A DNA stretch of 64,000 bases. It comes from Granulibacter bethesdensis CGDNIH1 (lineage in GTDB: Bacteria > Pseudomonadota > Alphaproteobacteria > Acetobacterales > Acetobacteraceae). Position numbers and translations under genes: made by a program. Position 1 is the first letter of the stretch, and each line of letters starts with the position of its first letter. Positions 8,872-18,332 of this stretch are shown one piece after another. Below the pieces are notes generated by a model. The model was not told the origin of the DNA. It did no database searches and saw only the letters and a list, made by a program, of their open reading frames with translations. The stretch is from positions 124,001 to 188,000 of the forward strand of contig NC_008343.2 in the NCBI RefSeq assembly GCF_000014285.2, in the 5' to 3' direction.

Positions 8872-11800
8872 ATGCGCCGTGTCCTCAAATGGCTTCTCGG
8901 GATCGTTCTGACGCTGCTGGCTCTGCCGGTGCTGGCGCTGGTGTTGTTGGTGGCCGGGTTGAATACCGGGATCGGACAGAGACAGGTGGATCGGCTGGCA
9001 AACTCCATGACTGGCGGTATGGTCGTGATGCAGGGGTTTGGCGGCAGTTTTCCGGATGGTCTGCGTATAGCCCGTCTGGAACTACATGACGCGAAAGGAA
9101 CCTGGCTGGAGATCGACCGGCTGGTGCTGGACTGGCGGATTTTGAGGTTGCTGGGGCGGGAGGTCCGGATTGACGTCCTGACTGCCGACCGCATCGCCAT
9201 TCCCCGTCTGGCGGAGGCCGCATCGGGCGGGGAAGCGACGCCTGCCTCATCGGGGCAAGGTTTTTCGCTGCCGGTGCAGGTTGTGCTGAATCATCTGCGG
9301 ATCGGCAGGCTGGAGGTTGGCAAACCGGTCGCGGGCACGGCTCTGGTGGCCATGCTGGAAGGGCGGGCAGTAATCCGCAAGCTTGATCTGGCCGCCACAA
9401 CACCCGACAAAATCGCACAGGCGGATCTGGCGCTCGATGTCCATCGTCTGGATGGACCGGATCAGGGAGCCGACCATTATCATCTGGATGCGGCGGTCGA
9501 TCAGACCCGTATCGCCGCCCATGTCACCGCGCAGGAGGCAGTGCATGGCCTCATCGCCACCATGGCGGCCCTGCCGGGTGTTCAGGGGATCAACGCCGAT
9601 ATCAAACTCGATGGTCCGTGGCAGGCGGCCCATGTTGCCGCCACTGTCTCGGCCCTGCCGTTACAGGCGGAGGTCAAGGGGACGGTCGATACGCTCGGTC
9701 GTTCCGCGCTGCTGGATGTAGACGCTCATGCAGGGGCCATGGAGCCTCGCCCGGATGTGCAATGGCGCTCTGTGACGCTGACGGCGCATGTGGCCGGTCC
9801 GTTTCTCAAGCCCGATGCGAAAGCGCATATCGTTTTGAAGGGTTTGAGTGCGGCCGGAGCCTCGTTTTCCGTGCTGACGGCGGATGCCGATGGCAATGCC
9901 GGATATGTCACCTTGCGCAGCCGGGTGGATGATCTGAGGATTCCCGGCCCGAAACCGGATCTGTTGGAGGCCGCCCCTCTGTTGCTGGATGCGTCGGTGC
10001 GTCTGGATGATCCATCCCGTCCCGTGACGTTCGCACTGTCGCACGCGCTGCTCGCTTTGAAAGGCGATGCACGTACTGCGGGAAAGATGACCGTCCATGC
10101 CGCCTTGTCCCTGCCCGATCTGACACCGTTGGCGGCGATTGGCGGGGTCGATCTGAAGGGCGATGCCGCGCTGCAACTTCAGGCGGCGATGGAGGGGGAC
10201 AAGGCTGATGCCGATCTGAATGGTACCGTATCGGTCACGGGTGGCATGGCCCCCATTCCCGCGTTACTGGGCGAGAAAGCGCGCGTGGCCCTGTCTGCCC
10301 ATATGGAGGGGCAAGGGGATGGGGAAGGGCGACGTGTCACTCTCTCCAACCTTGCTCTCAATGGCAGGACCTTGTCTGTCGGGGCGAAAGGCGGCCTGAA
10401 CGGTCAGACTGCGGCACTCGACTGGACCCTCGGGCTGAGCGATCTGCATGCACTGGCGGCGACGCTCAAGGGGAATATGCAGGCGGCTGGCAGCGTGACC
10501 GGTCCGACCACCGATCTGACCGCCCATGCCACCGTGGATGGAATCGTGGAGGCGCATCAATCGGGGCAGGAGGTGAAGTCCGGTCCATTGCATCTCGCTC
10601 TGGACGCGGTGCATCTGCCTTCGGCACCGGAGGCACATCTGATCGCCACCGGTACGCTGGACAGGGGACCGTTGGCGCTGGATATCAAAGCCGGCCGTCG
10701 ACCCGATGGAGCGATGCAGGCGTCTATCGGCAAGGCAGACTGGAAATCTCTCCATCTGGATGGGGCCATGGCGCTGGCGGCGGGGGCGAAAATTCCCCAT
10801 GGCGCGCTGGTGTTGAATTTTGCCAGGCTTGATGATCTTCGACCTCTGCTCGGTCAGCCGATCAGTGGCTCTGTCGCGGCGAAGGCGGATTTTTCAGATG
10901 CGCTGGCCACGCTTCATCTGACTGCCACGCGTGCCGGTCTGCCCGGAAAGGCTGCTGTCGCAAAGGCCGATCTGGATGCGACCGTCAAATCGCCTGTCGC
11001 TGATCCCGATGTGAATGCCAGGCTGGAGGTGCGCGGTATCGCGGCCAGTGGCATAACCGGTAATGCCAGCCTTTCTGCACAGGGTCGGCAGAGTGCACTG
11101 GCTATAAGATTGAACACGGCGCTTAACGGCGTGGTGGGGGCACCGCTTCAGGCCAGCCTGGCGGCGCTGCTGGATGTGCCGGCCGGACAAGTGGCCCTCT
11201 CGGCATTGCAGGCCGGCTGGAAAGGTCAGACGGCGCGGCTGCTGGCCCCGGTTCGCATCGGCTACAAGGATGGCGTGACGATGGACCGGCTGCGGCTGGG
11301 CGTGGCGCAGGCCGTGCTGGATGTAGCGGGCCGGGCGACGCCGAAGCTCGATCTGCGGGTGGCCCTGACCAATCTGACCGCCGATTTGGCCCGGGTCGTA
11401 GCACCGGATGTGAAGGCGGCCGGGCGGCTGGATATGCAGGCGGTTCTGAAGGGAGAACCCGCGCATCCGGCCGGCTCCGCCTCCATCACCGCACGCGGTC
11501 TGCGCATGTTGACCGGGGATGCCCGTGCTCTGCCGCCGGCTGAGATCGTGGTGAAAGCCGATATGGATGGCCGCACGGCCCGGATCGATACACGTCTGAA
11601 TGCTGGTTCCACGACCCTGACGATCGCGGGCACGGTGCCGGAAGCGGCCTCCGGCCCGTTGAATATCGCGGCGCGGGGGAGGGCCGATCTGCGGATTCTC
11701 GATCCGATCCTGTCGGCGCAGGGGCGGCGTGTGCAGGGCATGATGATCGTCGATGCAAGGGTGGGTGGCACCATTGCCGCCCCCAATGCCTCCGGCACGG

Positions 11801-12960
11801 TACGGCTGACGGGTGGCGATGTGCAGGATGTCACACTGGGTCTGCACCTTGCCCGGATCGAGGCCCTTATCAGTGCGGCAGGGGATACGCTGCGCATCGA
11901 TCAGTTCAGCGCGGGGGCCGGACAAGGCACGCTCAGCCTTGGCGGCTCGGTCGGGATCAAGCCGCCGATGCCGGTCGATCTTACGGTGAAGGCCAGCAAC
12001 GCCACGCTGATCGCCAGCGATCTGATGACGGAGCGGTTGGATGCCGATCTCACCCTGCGCGGCCAGATGACAAAGGAACTGACAGCCAGTGGTCATATCA
12101 AAATCCTGCGCGCCGATATCAGGGTGCCGGAGCATATGCCCTCCAGCGTTGCCGTGCTTGATGTGATCAAACCCGGCCAGAAACCGCCACCGCCACCCAC
12201 CCCATCCGGTCCCGTGATTCGTCTGGATGTGACGCTCGATGCGCCGGAGCAGATCTTCGTGCGTGGCCGTGGTCTGGATGCGGAGCTGGCCGGGCGGTTG
12301 CATCTGCATGGTACGGCGAGCAATCCGCAGACCGATGGCGGTTTTGAATTGCGGCGCGGCCAGTTCAGCGTCGCCGGTACGACGCTGAATTTCACCGAGG
12401 GCCGTGTGACCTTCGATGGCAGCACGACCGACCCGGCGCTGGATTTCACGGCCAGCTCCACCTCCGGCAGCGTGACGGCCAGCCTGCATGTGGGCGGTCA
12501 TGCCAGCGATCCGAAAATCACCCTCTCCAGCCAGCCCGAACTGCCGCAGGATGAAGTCCTGGCCCGGCTGCTGTTCCAATCCAGCATGGCCAGCCTGTCC
12601 CCGTTCCAGATGGCGGAAATCGCGGCGGCGCTGGCACAGTTGAGCGGTGCGACGGGGGGTGGTGATCCGTTGAACTCGGTGCGCAGTGCGCTGGGGCTGG
12701 ACCGGCTGTCGGTCGGCGGAGGCTCTCAGAACGGGGCCACCACGCCGAATAGCCGTACCAATCAGGGACCCTCGGTCGAGGCGGGTAAATACGTTGCGCG
12801 GGGCATTTATGTCGGTGCCAAGCAGAGTGTGGGTGGCCCAAACAGCGTCAGCGCGGCAGAGGTGCAGATCGACCTGACCCGCAGATTGAAGCTGAAGGCC
12901 GATGCCGGTTCGGGGCCGGGAGCCAATGCGGTCGGTCTGTCCTACGGGTTCGATTACTGA
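8872..12960 (+). CDS. tamB: Translocation and assembly module subunit TamB (DUF490/AsmA-like)
   Basis: 1362 residues. One N-terminal membrane segment (about residues 9-30) is followed by a very long periplasmic stretch of repeating beta-strand units typical of the RBG/AsmA-like bridge proteins. The conserved TamB C-terminal domain (about residues 1030-1362) ends in GANAVGLSYGFDY, resembling a barrel strand that docks on TamA. A proline run (about residue 1104) interrupts the beta repeats. TamB spans the periplasm and is thought to move phospholipids to the outer membrane or to help barrel insertion. It starts two bases after tamA, so the pair is one transcription unit. Confidence 0.94.
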   Translation: MRRVLKWLLGIVLTLLALPVLALVLLVAGLNTGIGQRQVDRLANSMTGGMVVMQGFGGSFPDGLRIARLELHDAKGTWLEIDRLVLDWRILRLLGREVRIDVLTADRIAIPRLAEAASGGEATPASSGQGFSLPVQVVLNHLRIGRLEVGKPVAGTALVAMLEGRAVIRKLDLAATTPDKIAQADLALDVHRLDGPDQGADHYHLDAAVDQTRIAAHVTAQEAVHGLIATMAALPGVQGINADIKLDGPWQAAHVAATVSALPLQAEVKGTVDTLGRSALLDVDAHAGAMEPRPDVQWRSVTLTAHVAGPFLKPDAKAHIVLKGLSAAGASFSVLTADADGNAGYVTLRSRVDDLRIPGPKPDLLEAAPLLLDASVRLDDPSRPVTFALSHALLALKGDARTAGKMTVHAALSLPDLTPLAAIGGVDLKGDAALQLQAAMEGDKADADLNGTVSVTGGMAPIPALLGEKARVALSAHMEGQGDGEGRRVTLSNLALNGRTLSVGAKGGLNGQTAALDWTLGLSDLHALAATLKGNMQAAGSVTGPTTDLTAHATVDGIVEAHQSGQEVKSGPLHLALDAVHLPSAPEAHLIATGTLDRGPLALDIKAGRRPDGAMQASIGKADWKSLHLDGAMALAAGAKIPHGALVLNFARLDDLRPLLGQPISGSVAAKADFSDALATLHLTATRAGLPGKAAVAKADLDATVKSPVADPDVNARLEVRGIAASGITGNASLSAQGRQSALAIRLNTALNGVVGAPLQASLAALLDVPAGQVALSALQAGWKGQTARLLAPVRIGYKDGVTMDRLRLGVAQAVLDVAGRATPKLDLRVALTNLTADLARVVAPDVKAAGRLDMQAVLKGEPAHPAGSASITARGLRMLTGDARALPPAEIVVKADMDGRTARIDTRLNAGSTTLTIAGTVPEAASGPLNIAARGRADLRILDPILSAQGRRVQGMMIVDARVGGTIAAPNASGTVRLTGGDVQDVTLGLHLARIEALISAAGDTLRIDQFSAGAGQGTLSLGGSVGIKPPMPVDLTVKASNATLIASDLMTERLDADLTLRGQMTKELTASGHIKILRADIRVPEHMPSSVAVLDVIKPGQKPPPPPTPSGPVIRLDVTLDAPEQIFVRGRGLDAELAGRLHLHGTASNPQTDGGFELRRGQFSVAGTTLNFTEGRVTFDGSTTDPALDFTASSTSGSVTASLHVGGHASDPKITLSSQPELPQDEVLARLLFQSSMASLSPFQMAEIAAALAQLSGATGGGDPLNSVRSALGLDRLSVGGGSQNGATTPNSRTNQGPSVEAGKYVARGIYVGAKQSVGGPNSVSAAEVQIDLTRRLKLKADAGSGPGANAVGLSYGFDY

Positions 12961-13034
12961 TCCCGATGCGCTGACGACTCGTTCTGACCGGCAGCAATCT
13001 GGATGATAGAACGGCCAGCCTGATTCCGCCTTCT

Positions 13035-13083
13035 GTCGATCCGGCCTACACTGTCCCGGTACAGCAAACGGGACCGGATCGAC
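13035..13083 (+). promoter_or_regulatory. Extended hairpin abutting the methanol dehydrogenase start codon
   Basis: GTCGATCCGG (13035-13044) is perfectly complementary to CCGGATCGAC (13074-13083). Nested inside, GTCCCG (13053-13058) pairs with CGGGAC (13069-13074). The two stems stack almost directly on the 3' side, giving about 15 base pairs with an eight-base bulge on the 5' side and a ten-base loop. The element ends one base before the GTG at 13085 and includes the only purine-rich stretch (GGGA, 13070-13073) that could serve as a ribosome binding site. There is no T-run, so a simple terminator for tamB is less likely. Confidence 0.6.
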
Positions 13084-13084
13084 G

Positions 13085-14881
13085 GTGGTGACAGTCTTGA
13101 GGCGGATGGGTCTGTGGCTTGCGGGCATTGCTCTGTTGATAGGGGTGGCCCTGCCAGCACAGGCGGCGGAGGGGGGCGGCAAGGATACGGACTGGCCGCA
13201 TCCTCTGGGTGGCGATCATGCCCGGCGATACAGCGCACTGACACAGATCAACCGGCAGACCGTGAAGCGTCTGCGCCCGGTCTGGAGCTTTTCGACCGGT
13301 GTGCTGCGGGGTCATGAGGGCGGGCCGTTGGTGGTGGGGGATACGATGTATGTCCACACCCCCTTTCCAAACCGGCTGTTCGCGCTGGATCTGAACGATG
13401 ACGGGCGCATCCGCTGGAGCTACACGCCGGTGCAGGATCCGGCCGTGATCGGGATCATGTGCTGCGACACGGTCAATCGCGGCCCTGCCTATGCGGATGG
13501 CCGCCTGTTCCTGCATCTGGCGGATACGAGTCTGGTGGCGCTGGATGCCCGGACCGGCAAGGAGTTGTGGAAGATCAGGGACGGTGATCCGGCCAAAGGG
13601 GAAACCGGCACGTCCGCCCCCCTCGTGGCCGGTGATCTGGTGCTGGTCGGCAATAGCGGGGGCGAGTTCGGCGTGCGCGGCCATATGACGGCCTATGCGG
13701 TCAAGGATGGGCATCGCGTCTGGCGCGCCTACGCGGTGGGGCCGGATAGCGACACGCTGATGGATCCTCTGCACACCACGCAGATGGGCCAGCCGGTCGG
13801 TGCAAATTCTTCGCTGTCGTCATGGAGCGGGGATGCATGGAAACTGGGAGGCGGCCCGTCCTGGGGCTGGATTTCCTACGATCCGGCGCTGGACCTGATC
13901 TATTACGGCACCGGCAATCCGGGGGTGTGGAATCCGCTGCAACGGCCGGGCGACAATCGCTGGGCCATGAGTGTCTTTGCGCGGGATCGCAAAACCGGGA
14001 TCGCGAAATGGGTCTATCAGTTCACCCCGCATGATGCCTGGGATTATGACGGGATCAACGAGATGATCCTCGCCGATATTCCCGTGAACGGGCGGCAGAC
14101 AAAGGCGCTGGTGCATTTCGATCGTAACGGCTTTGCCTATGTGCTGGATCGGGTCAGCGGCATGCTGCTTCAGGCAAAGCCGTTCGATCCATCGCTGAAC
14201 TGGGCGAAAGAAATCGACCTCTCAACCGGAAAGCCGGTGCGTAACCCCCGCTATGAGCCGAAGGAGGAAGATAAAGCGACCAAAGGCATCTGTCCCAGTT
14301 CTCTGGGCGCGAAAAACGAACAGCCGGCTGCTTTCTCACCGCAGGCTGGGCTGTTTCTGGTACCGGTCAACCGCATCTGTATGGATGAGGAACCGTTTCG
14401 CGTCTCCTATCAGGCCGGGCAGCCTTATGTAGGGGCAAACCTGACCCTGTATCCCCCACCTTCTTCCCCGCTGGGGACGAAAGATCTCGGCGCGTTCATC
14501 GGCTATGATGCCGGTCAGGGCCGGATCGTCTGGACGGATGCGGAGCCTTTCTCCGTCTGGTCCGGGGCGCTGGCGACGGCGGGAGGCGTGGCGTTTTACG
14601 GAACGCTGGAAGGCTGGCTCAAGGCGGTGGATGTGAAGGATGGTTCTTTGCTCTGGCAATATAAAACCCCGTCCGGGATTATCGGCAACGTCATGACCTA
14701 TCGCCATCACGGTCGTCAGTATGTCGCGGTGCTGTCCGGTGTCGGCGGCTGGGCCGGCATCGGTCTGGCTGAGGGGCTGGGGACGGAGGATAGCGAAGGC
14801 ACCGGGGCTGCCGTGCTGAACCGTGCCCTGAACAATTATACAAGGCTTGGCGGTGTTCTGACGGTTTTCGGTCTGCCGTGA
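13085..14881 (+). CDS. xoxF: PQQ-dependent methanol dehydrogenase, XoxF (lanthanide) type
   Basis: 598 residues with a cleavable signal peptide (LPAQAA, to about residue 28), so periplasmic. It has the eight-bladed PQQ propeller with tryptophan docking repeats. The adjacent cysteines of the PQQ-site disulfide ring are Cys126-Cys127 (GIMCCDTVNRG). Metal ligands match XoxF: Glu194 (SGGEFGVRG), Asn278 (GTGNPG), catalytic Asp320 and, two residues later, Asp322 (HDAWDYDGINE). That extra Asp is the hallmark of lanthanide-dependent enzymes; MxaF has Ala there. It oxidises methanol and passes electrons to cytochrome c. The GTG at 13085 or 13088 is the probable start; an ATG at 13106 is possible. Its stop overlaps the following permease gene in GTGA. 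Confidence 0.93.
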   Translation: MVTVLRRMGLWLAGIALLIGVALPAQAAEGGGKDTDWPHPLGGDHARRYSALTQINRQTVKRLRPVWSFSTGVLRGHEGGPLVVGDTMYVHTPFPNRLFALDLNDDGRIRWSYTPVQDPAVIGIMCCDTVNRGPAYADGRLFLHLADTSLVALDARTGKELWKIRDGDPAKGETGTSAPLVAGDLVLVGNSGGEFGVRGHMTAYAVKDGHRVWRAYAVGPDSDTLMDPLHTTQMGQPVGANSSLSSWSGDAWKLGGGPSWGWISYDPALDLIYYGTGNPGVWNPLQRPGDNRWAMSVFARDRKTGIAKWVYQFTPHDAWDYDGINEMILADIPVNGRQTKALVHFDRNGFAYVLDRVSGMLLQAKPFDPSLNWAKEIDLSTGKPVRNPRYEPKEEDKATKGICPSSLGAKNEQPAAFSPQAGLFLVPVNRICMDEEPFRVSYQAGQPYVGANLTLYPPPSSPLGTKDLGAFIGYDAGQGRIVWTDAEPFSVWSGALATAGGVAFYGTLEGWLKAVDVKDGSLLWQYKTPSGIIGNVMTYRHHGRQYVAVLSGVGGWAGIGLAEGLGTEDSEGTGAAVLNRALNNYTRLGGVLTVFGLP

Positions 14882-15753
14882 CGGGCATGTCCCCCCGACA
14901 TCCGGGTCGTCTGGATAAAACGGGCTGGATCGGGTTGATCCTGCTGGGGGCGATCGTGCTGTCGGCTGTTTTCGCGCCCTGGTTATCCCCTTATCCGCCT
15001 GAATTGCAGCTTTCCGACGGGCTGGATGCTGATGGGGCGCCGCTGCCGCCCTGCTGGCGCTTTCCGTTGGGGACGGATCTGCTGGGGCGGGATGTGCTGT
15101 CCCGGCTGTTATGGGGCGGGCGGGATGCGCTGCTGATCGGTGGGGTGGCCAATACCGTTGCTGTCATGACCGGAACCCTCATCGGGATGTGTGCCGCCAT
15201 GGCGACAGGACGTGTGGGGGGCTGGATCGGGGCCGGGCTGATGCGGCTGACCGATCTGGTGGCCTCGATCCCTGTGCTGCTGCTGGCGGTAACGGTTTCG
15301 GCGGTGCTGCGCCCCTCTATCTGGGTGGTGATGCTGGTGGTGGCGCTGGCAGGATGGGCGCCGGTCGCAAGGGTGATTTATGTTGAAACCTCCGGCCTGT
15401 CCGCGCGCCTGCATGTGCGGGCGGCCCGTGCTTTGGGGGTGGGCTGGGGAAGGATCGTGCTGCGGCATATCCTGCCGTTGCTCGGGCCGGTGATTGTGGT
15501 CTGGGGTACGCTCGGGATCGCAGGCTCGGTATTGCTGGAAGCGACATTATCCTATCTCGGGGCCGGCGTGCAGCCGCCTGAAGCATCCTGGGGCAGCATC
15601 ATCAATGAAAATCAGGCCTATCTGCTGATTGCGCCATGGCTGGTCTTTGCACCGGGTGGAGCGATCCTGCTGCTGGCGGCAGGGGCGAATTTGACCGGCT
15701 CCGCGCTGAAGCGCCGCTGGATGCCGGGTGGGACGGAGCAGGATACCCTGTGA
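14878..15753 (+). CDS. ABC transporter permease, oligopeptide/nickel (DppC) type
   Basis: 291 residues with about six membrane segments. The N-terminal segment (WIGLILLGAIVLSAVFAPWLSPY) is typical of the DppC/OppC N-terminal domain, and LGTDLLGRDVLSRLLWGGRDAL is the usual landmark region (read at about residues 63-84). The EAA loop for ATPase docking is ARALGVGWGRIVLRHILP. It pairs with the next permease to form an importer channel. The GTG start overlaps the xoxF stop codon by four bases, with an in-frame ATG three codons later, so its translation is probably coupled to that of xoxF. Confidence 0.9.
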   Translation: MTGMSPRHPGRLDKTGWIGLILLGAIVLSAVFAPWLSPYPPELQLSDGLDADGAPLPPCWRFPLGTDLLGRDVLSRLLWGGRDALLIGGVANTVAVMTGTLIGMCAAMATGRVGGWIGAGLMRLTDLVASIPVLLLAVTVSAVLRPSIWVVMLVVALAGWAPVARVIYVETSGLSARLHVRAARALGVGWGRIVLRHILPLLGPVIVVWGTLGIAGSVLLEATLSYLGAGVQPPEASWGSIINENQAYLLIAPWLVFAPGGAILLLAAGANLTGSALKRRWMPGGTEQDTL

Positions 15754-16673
15754 GCCTGTTCATCCTCCGGCGGCTGGTACAGGCCGCGTTGACCTTGCTG
15801 GGGGTGGCGGCGCTGGCCTTCCTGCTGATCCATCTGATGCCGGCGGATCAGGCCCGCAGCGTGGCCGGACGCTCGGCAACGCTGGAGCAGGTGGCGAGGA
15901 TCCGTCACGCCATGGGGTTGGACCGGTCGCTGATGGCGCAATTCTCCGGCTGGATCGGCGGGTTGGTAAAGGGTGATCTGGGGCAGTCGCTGGTGCAGCG
16001 TGTCCCGGTGGCGCTGCTGATCGGGGAGCGCCTGCCGGCCACTTTTTCTCTGCTGGTGGGGGCCGTGCTGGCGGAGATTGCGATCGGCCTTCCTGCCGGT
16101 CTGCTGGCGGCTCGCGCTCCGGGCCGGTGGCTGGACCGGATGGTGATGGGTGGATCGGTGATCGGCGTTTCGCTGCCGCCTTTCGTTGTGGCGCTGGGGA
16201 TGTTGATGTTGTTCTCGGTCTGGCTCGGCTGGTTTCCGATCGGTGGGTATGGGGGTGTACGGCACTGGGTGCTGCCCTCCGTGACGCTCGGCCTGCTGGG
16301 GGCGGGGTGGTATGCCCGGATGGTCCGGGCTGCCGCGTTGAATGTGGTCGCCGCTGATTACATCCGCACGGCCCGTGCCAAAGGGGCGGGAGAAACCCGG
16401 ATCATGATCCATCATGTGCTGCGGAATGCCGCTTTGCCGATATTGGCGCTGGCGGGGACCGATATCGCAGGGTTCCTGTCCGGGGCGGTGGTGGTGGAAA
16501 GCGTGTTTGGCTGGCCGGGCATGGGGCAACTGGTGTGGCAGGCAATCCCGTTGCTGGATGTTCCGGTGATTCTGGGGGTGACGATGGTGGCGGCGGCCGG
16601 AGTGGTGCTGACCAGCCTGCTGGTCGATCTTCTGGCCCCGCTGATCGATCCGCGCATAGGGCTGCCGCGATGA
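15750..16673 (+). CDS. ABC transporter permease, oligopeptide/nickel (DppB) type
   Basis: 307 residues from the GTG at 15750, which overlaps the preceding stop codon (GTGA). The reading frame is open further upstream, but that part shadows the previous gene. The N-terminal segment LFILRRLVQAALTLLGVAAL and the MPADQARSVAGRSAT region are typical of DppB/OppB. The EAA loop is RTARAKGAGETRIMIHHVLR. It forms a heteromeric channel with the upstream DppC-like protein. Substrates of this family include peptides, nickel, opines and metal chelates; the sequence alone does not tell which. Confidence 0.9.
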   Translation: MSLFILRRLVQAALTLLGVAALAFLLIHLMPADQARSVAGRSATLEQVARIRHAMGLDRSLMAQFSGWIGGLVKGDLGQSLVQRVPVALLIGERLPATFSLLVGAVLAEIAIGLPAGLLAARAPGRWLDRMVMGGSVIGVSLPPFVVALGMLMLFSVWLGWFPIGGYGGVRHWVLPSVTLGLLGAGWYARMVRAAALNVVAADYIRTARAKGAGETRIMIHHVLRNAALPILALAGTDIAGFLSGAVVVESVFGWPGMGQLVWQAIPLLDVPVILGVTMVAAAGVVLTSLLVDLLAPLIDPRIGLPR

Positions 16674-18307
16674 TGCTGACCCGCCGTGCCTGCCTGTCGG
16701 TCACCGGTCTGGCCGGTACGGCCGCTCTGGTCGGGCCGGACCGGCCCTATGCGGCTGCTTCTCCCCGCCATGGGGGAACGCTGACCATCGCGTTTCGCGA
16801 TGATATTGCCACGCTGGATCCGGCCATCGGCTATGATTTCCAGAACTGGGCCCTGATTCGTGCCCTGTTCTGCGGCCTGATGGATTACGAGCCGGGCACC
16901 ACCACACTGCGTCCTGGTCTGGCAGAGACTGTTTCCCTGTCGCCGGATGCGCGGGTCTATCGTTTTACCCTGCGGCGGGGGTTGCGGTTTCACCATGGCC
17001 GGGAGGTCACGGCGGCGGATGTCGTCTACTCGCTTCGCCGCACCATCCATCCGGCGACGCAAAGCCCGGGTCAGAGTTTCTACGCCGCTATCGAAGGTTT
17101 CGGCCCCTTCGTTGCCGGAGAAACGCAGGAACTACCCGGTCTCTCCGCACCTGATCCGCATACGGTGGTGATCCGGCTCTCCCGACCTTATGCGCCGTTC
17201 CTGCATGCGTTGGCGCTGAATTTTGCTTCGGTGGTGCCACGGGACATGGTGGAGCGGTACGGTGCGGATTTCGGCCGTCATCCCGTGGGCTGCGGCGCTT
17301 TTCGTTTCGACACATGGCGCATTGGCCAGAGCGTCGTGCTGCGCCGTTACGAGGCGTATTACGAACCGGGTCTGCCCTATCTCGACCGGATCATCGCCGA
17401 AATAGGGCAGGAGCCTCTGACGGCCATGCTGCGGCTGGAACGCGGCGAGATCGACGTGGTGGGCGACGGTATTCCCCCGGCCAGGCTGAATGCGATCCGG
17501 CGTGATCCGCGTTTTCAGGGGCTGATCGGCATCCGGCCGAGACTGGCGACGACCTATCTGGCCATGAATGTGACCAGGCCGCCTTTCGATACGCTGCGGG
17601 TCCGCCAGGCCGTGGCCCATGCGATCGACAAGAGCCGCATCGTGCGGCTGATCAATGGTCGTGGCGCGCCGACCGACCAGATTTTCCCGCGTGGTCTGCC
17701 CGGATATGATCCCTCATTCTCCGGGCCTGCTTACGATCCGGCGCGGGCGCGGAGCCTGTTGCGGGAAGCGGGCTGGAAGGATGGATTTCAGACGGACCTC
17801 ATGACCGCCGCCACCGATCCCAACCCGCGTATTGCGCAGGCCCTGCAACAGGATCTGGAGGCCATTGGTATCCGGGCTTCCCTGCGCGTGCTGGCCCGTC
17901 CCGCGATGATCGAGGCCGCCTGTTCCGGGACCGGTGCACCGCTGATCTGGTCGGGTGATACCGGATGGAGTGCCGATTTTCCTGATCCATCGGATTTTTA
18001 TGGGCCGATCCTGTCGGTGGCGGCCTTTGCACCGGGTGGATGGAACTGGGCCAGATATCGCAATGCCGGCATTGACGCTCTCGCGGCGGAGGCGGATGCC
18101 ATGGCGGCCCCATTGCAAGCTGCGGCAAGGCTGAAAAGATGGCAGGCGATTCAGGCGGCCATTCTGGCCGATCAGCCCTGGGTGCCGCTTTATAATCCGC
18201 TGTTTTTCGTGCCGCATACGGCCCGTATTCAGGGGGCAGAGGCCCTGTTCACCGATCCGGTGGTGACGCCGGTGAACTTCATGCATGTCTATGTGGTTGA
18301 GGGCTGA
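16670..18307 (+). CDS. ABC transporter substrate-binding protein, family 5
   Basis: 545 residues from the ATG at 16670 (ATGA overlap with the permease stop). The N-terminus MMLTRRACLSVTGLAGTAAL is a twin-arginine-type signal. The mature part begins HGGTLTIAFRDDIATLDPA and shows the SBP_bac_5 landmarks FRFHHGREVTAADVVYSL-like region (about residues 104-122) and AVAHAIDKSRIV. It should bind a solute in the periplasm and deliver it to the two permeases. No ATP-binding subunit gene follows, so an ATPase must be encoded elsewhere. Cofactor-bound ligands are one reason for Tat export, but that is inference. Confidence 0.9.
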   Translation: MMLTRRACLSVTGLAGTAALVGPDRPYAAASPRHGGTLTIAFRDDIATLDPAIGYDFQNWALIRALFCGLMDYEPGTTTLRPGLAETVSLSPDARVYRFTLRRGLRFHHGREVTAADVVYSLRRTIHPATQSPGQSFYAAIEGFGPFVAGETQELPGLSAPDPHTVVIRLSRPYAPFLHALALNFASVVPRDMVERYGADFGRHPVGCGAFRFDTWRIGQSVVLRRYEAYYEPGLPYLDRIIAEIGQEPLTAMLRLERGEIDVVGDGIPPARLNAIRRDPRFQGLIGIRPRLATTYLAMNVTRPPFDTLRVRQAVAHAIDKSRIVRLINGRGAPTDQIFPRGLPGYDPSFSGPAYDPARARSLLREAGWKDGFQTDLMTAATDPNPRIAQALQQDLEAIGIRASLRVLARPAMIEAACSGTGAPLIWSGDTGWSADFPDPSDFYGPILSVAAFAPGGWNWARYRNAGIDALAAEADAMAAPLQAAARLKRWQAIQAAILADQPWVPLYNPLFFVPHTARIQGAEALFTDPVVTPVNFMHVYVVEG

Positions 18308-18332
18308 CAGGATGCCTGAACGGAGAAACCGG

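Noticed and set aside
10894-13182. A 762-codon open frame on the minus strand opposite tamB and the xoxF start
   Set aside because: Composition is Arg/Gln/Pro-rich with no recognisable fold, typical of an antisense shadow; tamB and xoxF are well supported.
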